Notes under the pieces: model-generated | What the model was told of the DNA's origin: nothing | Seen by the model: the letters and a program-made list of their open reading frames with translations, nothing else | Databases searched by the model: none | Part shown: piece after piece, positions 12,366 to 13,496 of the stretch | Layout: the number at the start of each line of letters is the position of its first letter | Numbering within the stretch: position 1 is the stretch's first letter | Made by a program: the position numbers and the translations under genes | DNA from: Sva-25 sp039714995 | GTDB taxonomy: Bacteria > Pseudomonadota > Gammaproteobacteria > Chromatiales > Chromatiaceae | DNA length: 13,496 nt | NCBI GenBank assembly: GCA_039714995.1 | Contig: JBDLII010000047.1 | Span: 1-13,496, forward strand | Direction: 5' to 3'

Positions 12366-13367
12366 ATGACGGAATCAATCTCTGATTTTCTAAAGCCGCG
12401 TATCGTTAACGTTGAACCTGTCAACGAAACGCATACCAAGATTATCCTGGAGCCTTTCGAGCGGGGTTTCGGTCATACGCTTGGCAATGCACTGCGTCGT
12501 ATTTTGCTCTCATCCATGGAAGGGAGCGCGGTTACCGATGTCATGATCGAAGGTGTCGAGCATGAATACAGCGGCATGGACGGCGTCCAGGAGGATGCAC
12601 TGGATATCCTGCTGAATCTCAAGGAGCTTGCAATCGTCCTGCACAACCGCAAGGATGCAACGCTGCAGCTGAAAAAAAGCGGACCCAGTGTTGTCACTGC
12701 GGCTGATATCCAGCTGGATCACGATGTTGAAATTGCTGACCCTGATCATGTCATTGCGACGCTGACCAAGGATGTCGACCTCGATATCTCAATGAAAGTC
12801 AGAAAGGGGCGCGGCTATGAACCTGCCGCAAACCGTGATGATGATGAAGAGTCGAATCTTGTCGGCTGGCTTAAACTCGATGCAACCTTCTCGCCGGTCC
12901 GCCGTGTTGCCTATTCGGTTGAAGCCGCGCGTGTCGAACAGCGCACCGACCTGGACAAGCTGATCATCGATATCGAGACTGACGGCACCATCGATCCTGA
13001 CCAGGCTGTACGCATGGCGGCAACCATTCTGCAGGATCAGTTGACAGCCTTTGTGCTGCTCGATGTGACGGTCTCGACGGATGTCGAGGAGGAGGCTGAA
13101 GAGGAGCCTGAATTCGACCCAACGCTGTTGAGTCCGGTCGATGATCTCGAATTGACCGTGCGTTCGGCTAACTGCCTCAAGGCGGAAAACATCATGTACA
13201 TCGGTGACCTGGTACAGCGCACCGAAGTCGAACTGCTGAAGACGCCGAACCTGGGCAAAAAATCCCTGAATGAGATCAAGGATGTGCTTGCCGAGCGTGG
13301 TTTGTCGCTTGGCATGAAACTCGAGAACTGGCCACCCGAACATCTCGAAGAAGTGATGAACGGCTAG
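12366..13367 (+). CDS. rpoA: RNA polymerase subunit alpha
   Basis: The alpha dimer starts RNA polymerase assembly by binding beta and beta', and its C-terminal domain binds UP-element DNA and activators. The product is 333 aa (E. coli 329). The N-terminal domain (1 to about 235) contains RGFGHTLGNALRRILLSSM with Arg45, important for beta contact, and VEAARVEQRTDLDKLIIDIE. A linker at about 237-250 is dense in glutamate (VEEEAEEEPE). The C-terminal domain has LELTVRSANCLKAENIMYIG, with Arg266 matching the DNA-binding E. coli Arg265, then TPNLGKKSLNEIKDVLAERG and LENWPPEHL. GAGG lies 7 bases before the ATG, 21 bases after rpsD. Confidence 0.99.
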   Translation: MTESISDFLKPRIVNVEPVNETHTKIILEPFERGFGHTLGNALRRILLSSMEGSAVTDVMIEGVEHEYSGMDGVQEDALDILLNLKELAIVLHNRKDATLQLKKSGPSVVTAADIQLDHDVEIADPDHVIATLTKDVDLDISMKVRKGRGYEPAANRDDDEESNLVGWLKLDATFSPVRRVAYSVEAARVEQRTDLDKLIIDIETDGTIDPDQAVRMAATILQDQLTAFVLLDVTVSTDVEEEAEEEPEFDPTLLSPVDDLELTVRSANCLKAENIMYIGDLVQRTEVELLKTPNLGKKSLNEIKDVLAERGLSLGMKLENWPPEHLEEVMNG

Positions 13368-13402
13368 GTCGTCATAAAAAATATCTATCAGGAATTATTA
13401 TC

Positions 13403-13496
13403 ATGCGTCATCGCAAGTCCGGCCGCAAGCTCAACAGAAACAGCAGCCACCGCAAAGCCATGTTCAAAAACATGGCCTGCTCGCTGTTCGAACATG
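13403..13496 (+). CDS. rplQ: 50S ribosomal protein L17, N-terminal end (partial)
   Basis: L17 is a 50S protein near the tunnel exit. The window holds only the first 31 codons and one further base; E. coli L17 has 127 residues. The sequence MRHRKSGRKLNRNSSHRKAM followed by FKNMACSLFEH is the conserved family N-terminus. AGGA at 13390-13393 lies 9 bases before the ATG. It follows rpoA by 35 bases and is the normal last gene of the alpha cluster. The rest lies beyond the right edge, so completeness cannot be judged. Confidence 0.96.
   Translation, partial: MRHRKSGRKLNRNSSHRKAMFKNMACSLFEH

Overview
The window is one uninterrupted block of translation-apparatus genes, all on the + strand: the 3' end of tuf, then the complete S10, spc and alpha ribosomal-protein clusters in canonical order, ending inside rplQ. 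It holds 27 complete genes and two partial ones (tuf at the left edge, rplQ at the right). The organism is almost certainly a gammaproteobacterium. Protein lengths and sequences follow Escherichia coli orthologues closely (S3 233 aa, S8 130 aa, S13 118 aa, S4 206 aa, L15 144 aa). rpmJ follows secY directly, with no adk, map or infA between them, and rpoA is followed by rplQ. Base composition is moderately GC-rich by eye. The genus cannot be told from this window; a free-living, environmental (for example Chromatiales-like) lineage is only a guess.

Layout. 1-112: end of EF-Tu. 119-5124: S10 cluster (rpsJ rplC rplD rplW rplB rpsS rplV rpsC rplP rpmC rpsQ). 5154-10866: spc cluster (rplN rplX rplE rpsN rpsH rplF rplR rpsE rpmD rplO secY rpmJ). 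10942 to the end: alpha cluster (rpsM rpsK rpsD rpoA rplQ). Genes are packed tightly, with four stop/start overlaps (rplC/rplD, rplD/rplW, rplP/rpmC, rpmC/rpsQ). No spacer exceeds 135 bases. No RNA genes, mobile elements, CRISPR arrays or convincing reverse-strand genes were seen.

How the genes work together. The r-proteins build both subunits, SecY forms the protein-export channel, and the RpoA dimer seeds assembly of RNA polymerase. Tight packing and translational coupling should give near-equimolar synthesis. The E. coli-type regulatory spacers are mostly gone: there is no S10 leader between tuf and rpsJ (6 bases) and only 29 bases between rpsQ and rplN. The str, S10 and spc clusters therefore look like one transcription unit.

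Three places carry non-coding signal. The 75-base leader before rpsM can form a nested structure whose helices match the S4-binding pseudoknot of the E. coli alpha mRNA. The 135-base rpsN-rpsH spacer has two hairpins and a perfect TATAAT box. Small direct repeats lie at the rplW-rplB spacer, across the rplX stop codon, and in the first codons of rpsE. I found no previously undescribed system; the findings are modest regulatory and evolutionary points in a highly conserved locus.
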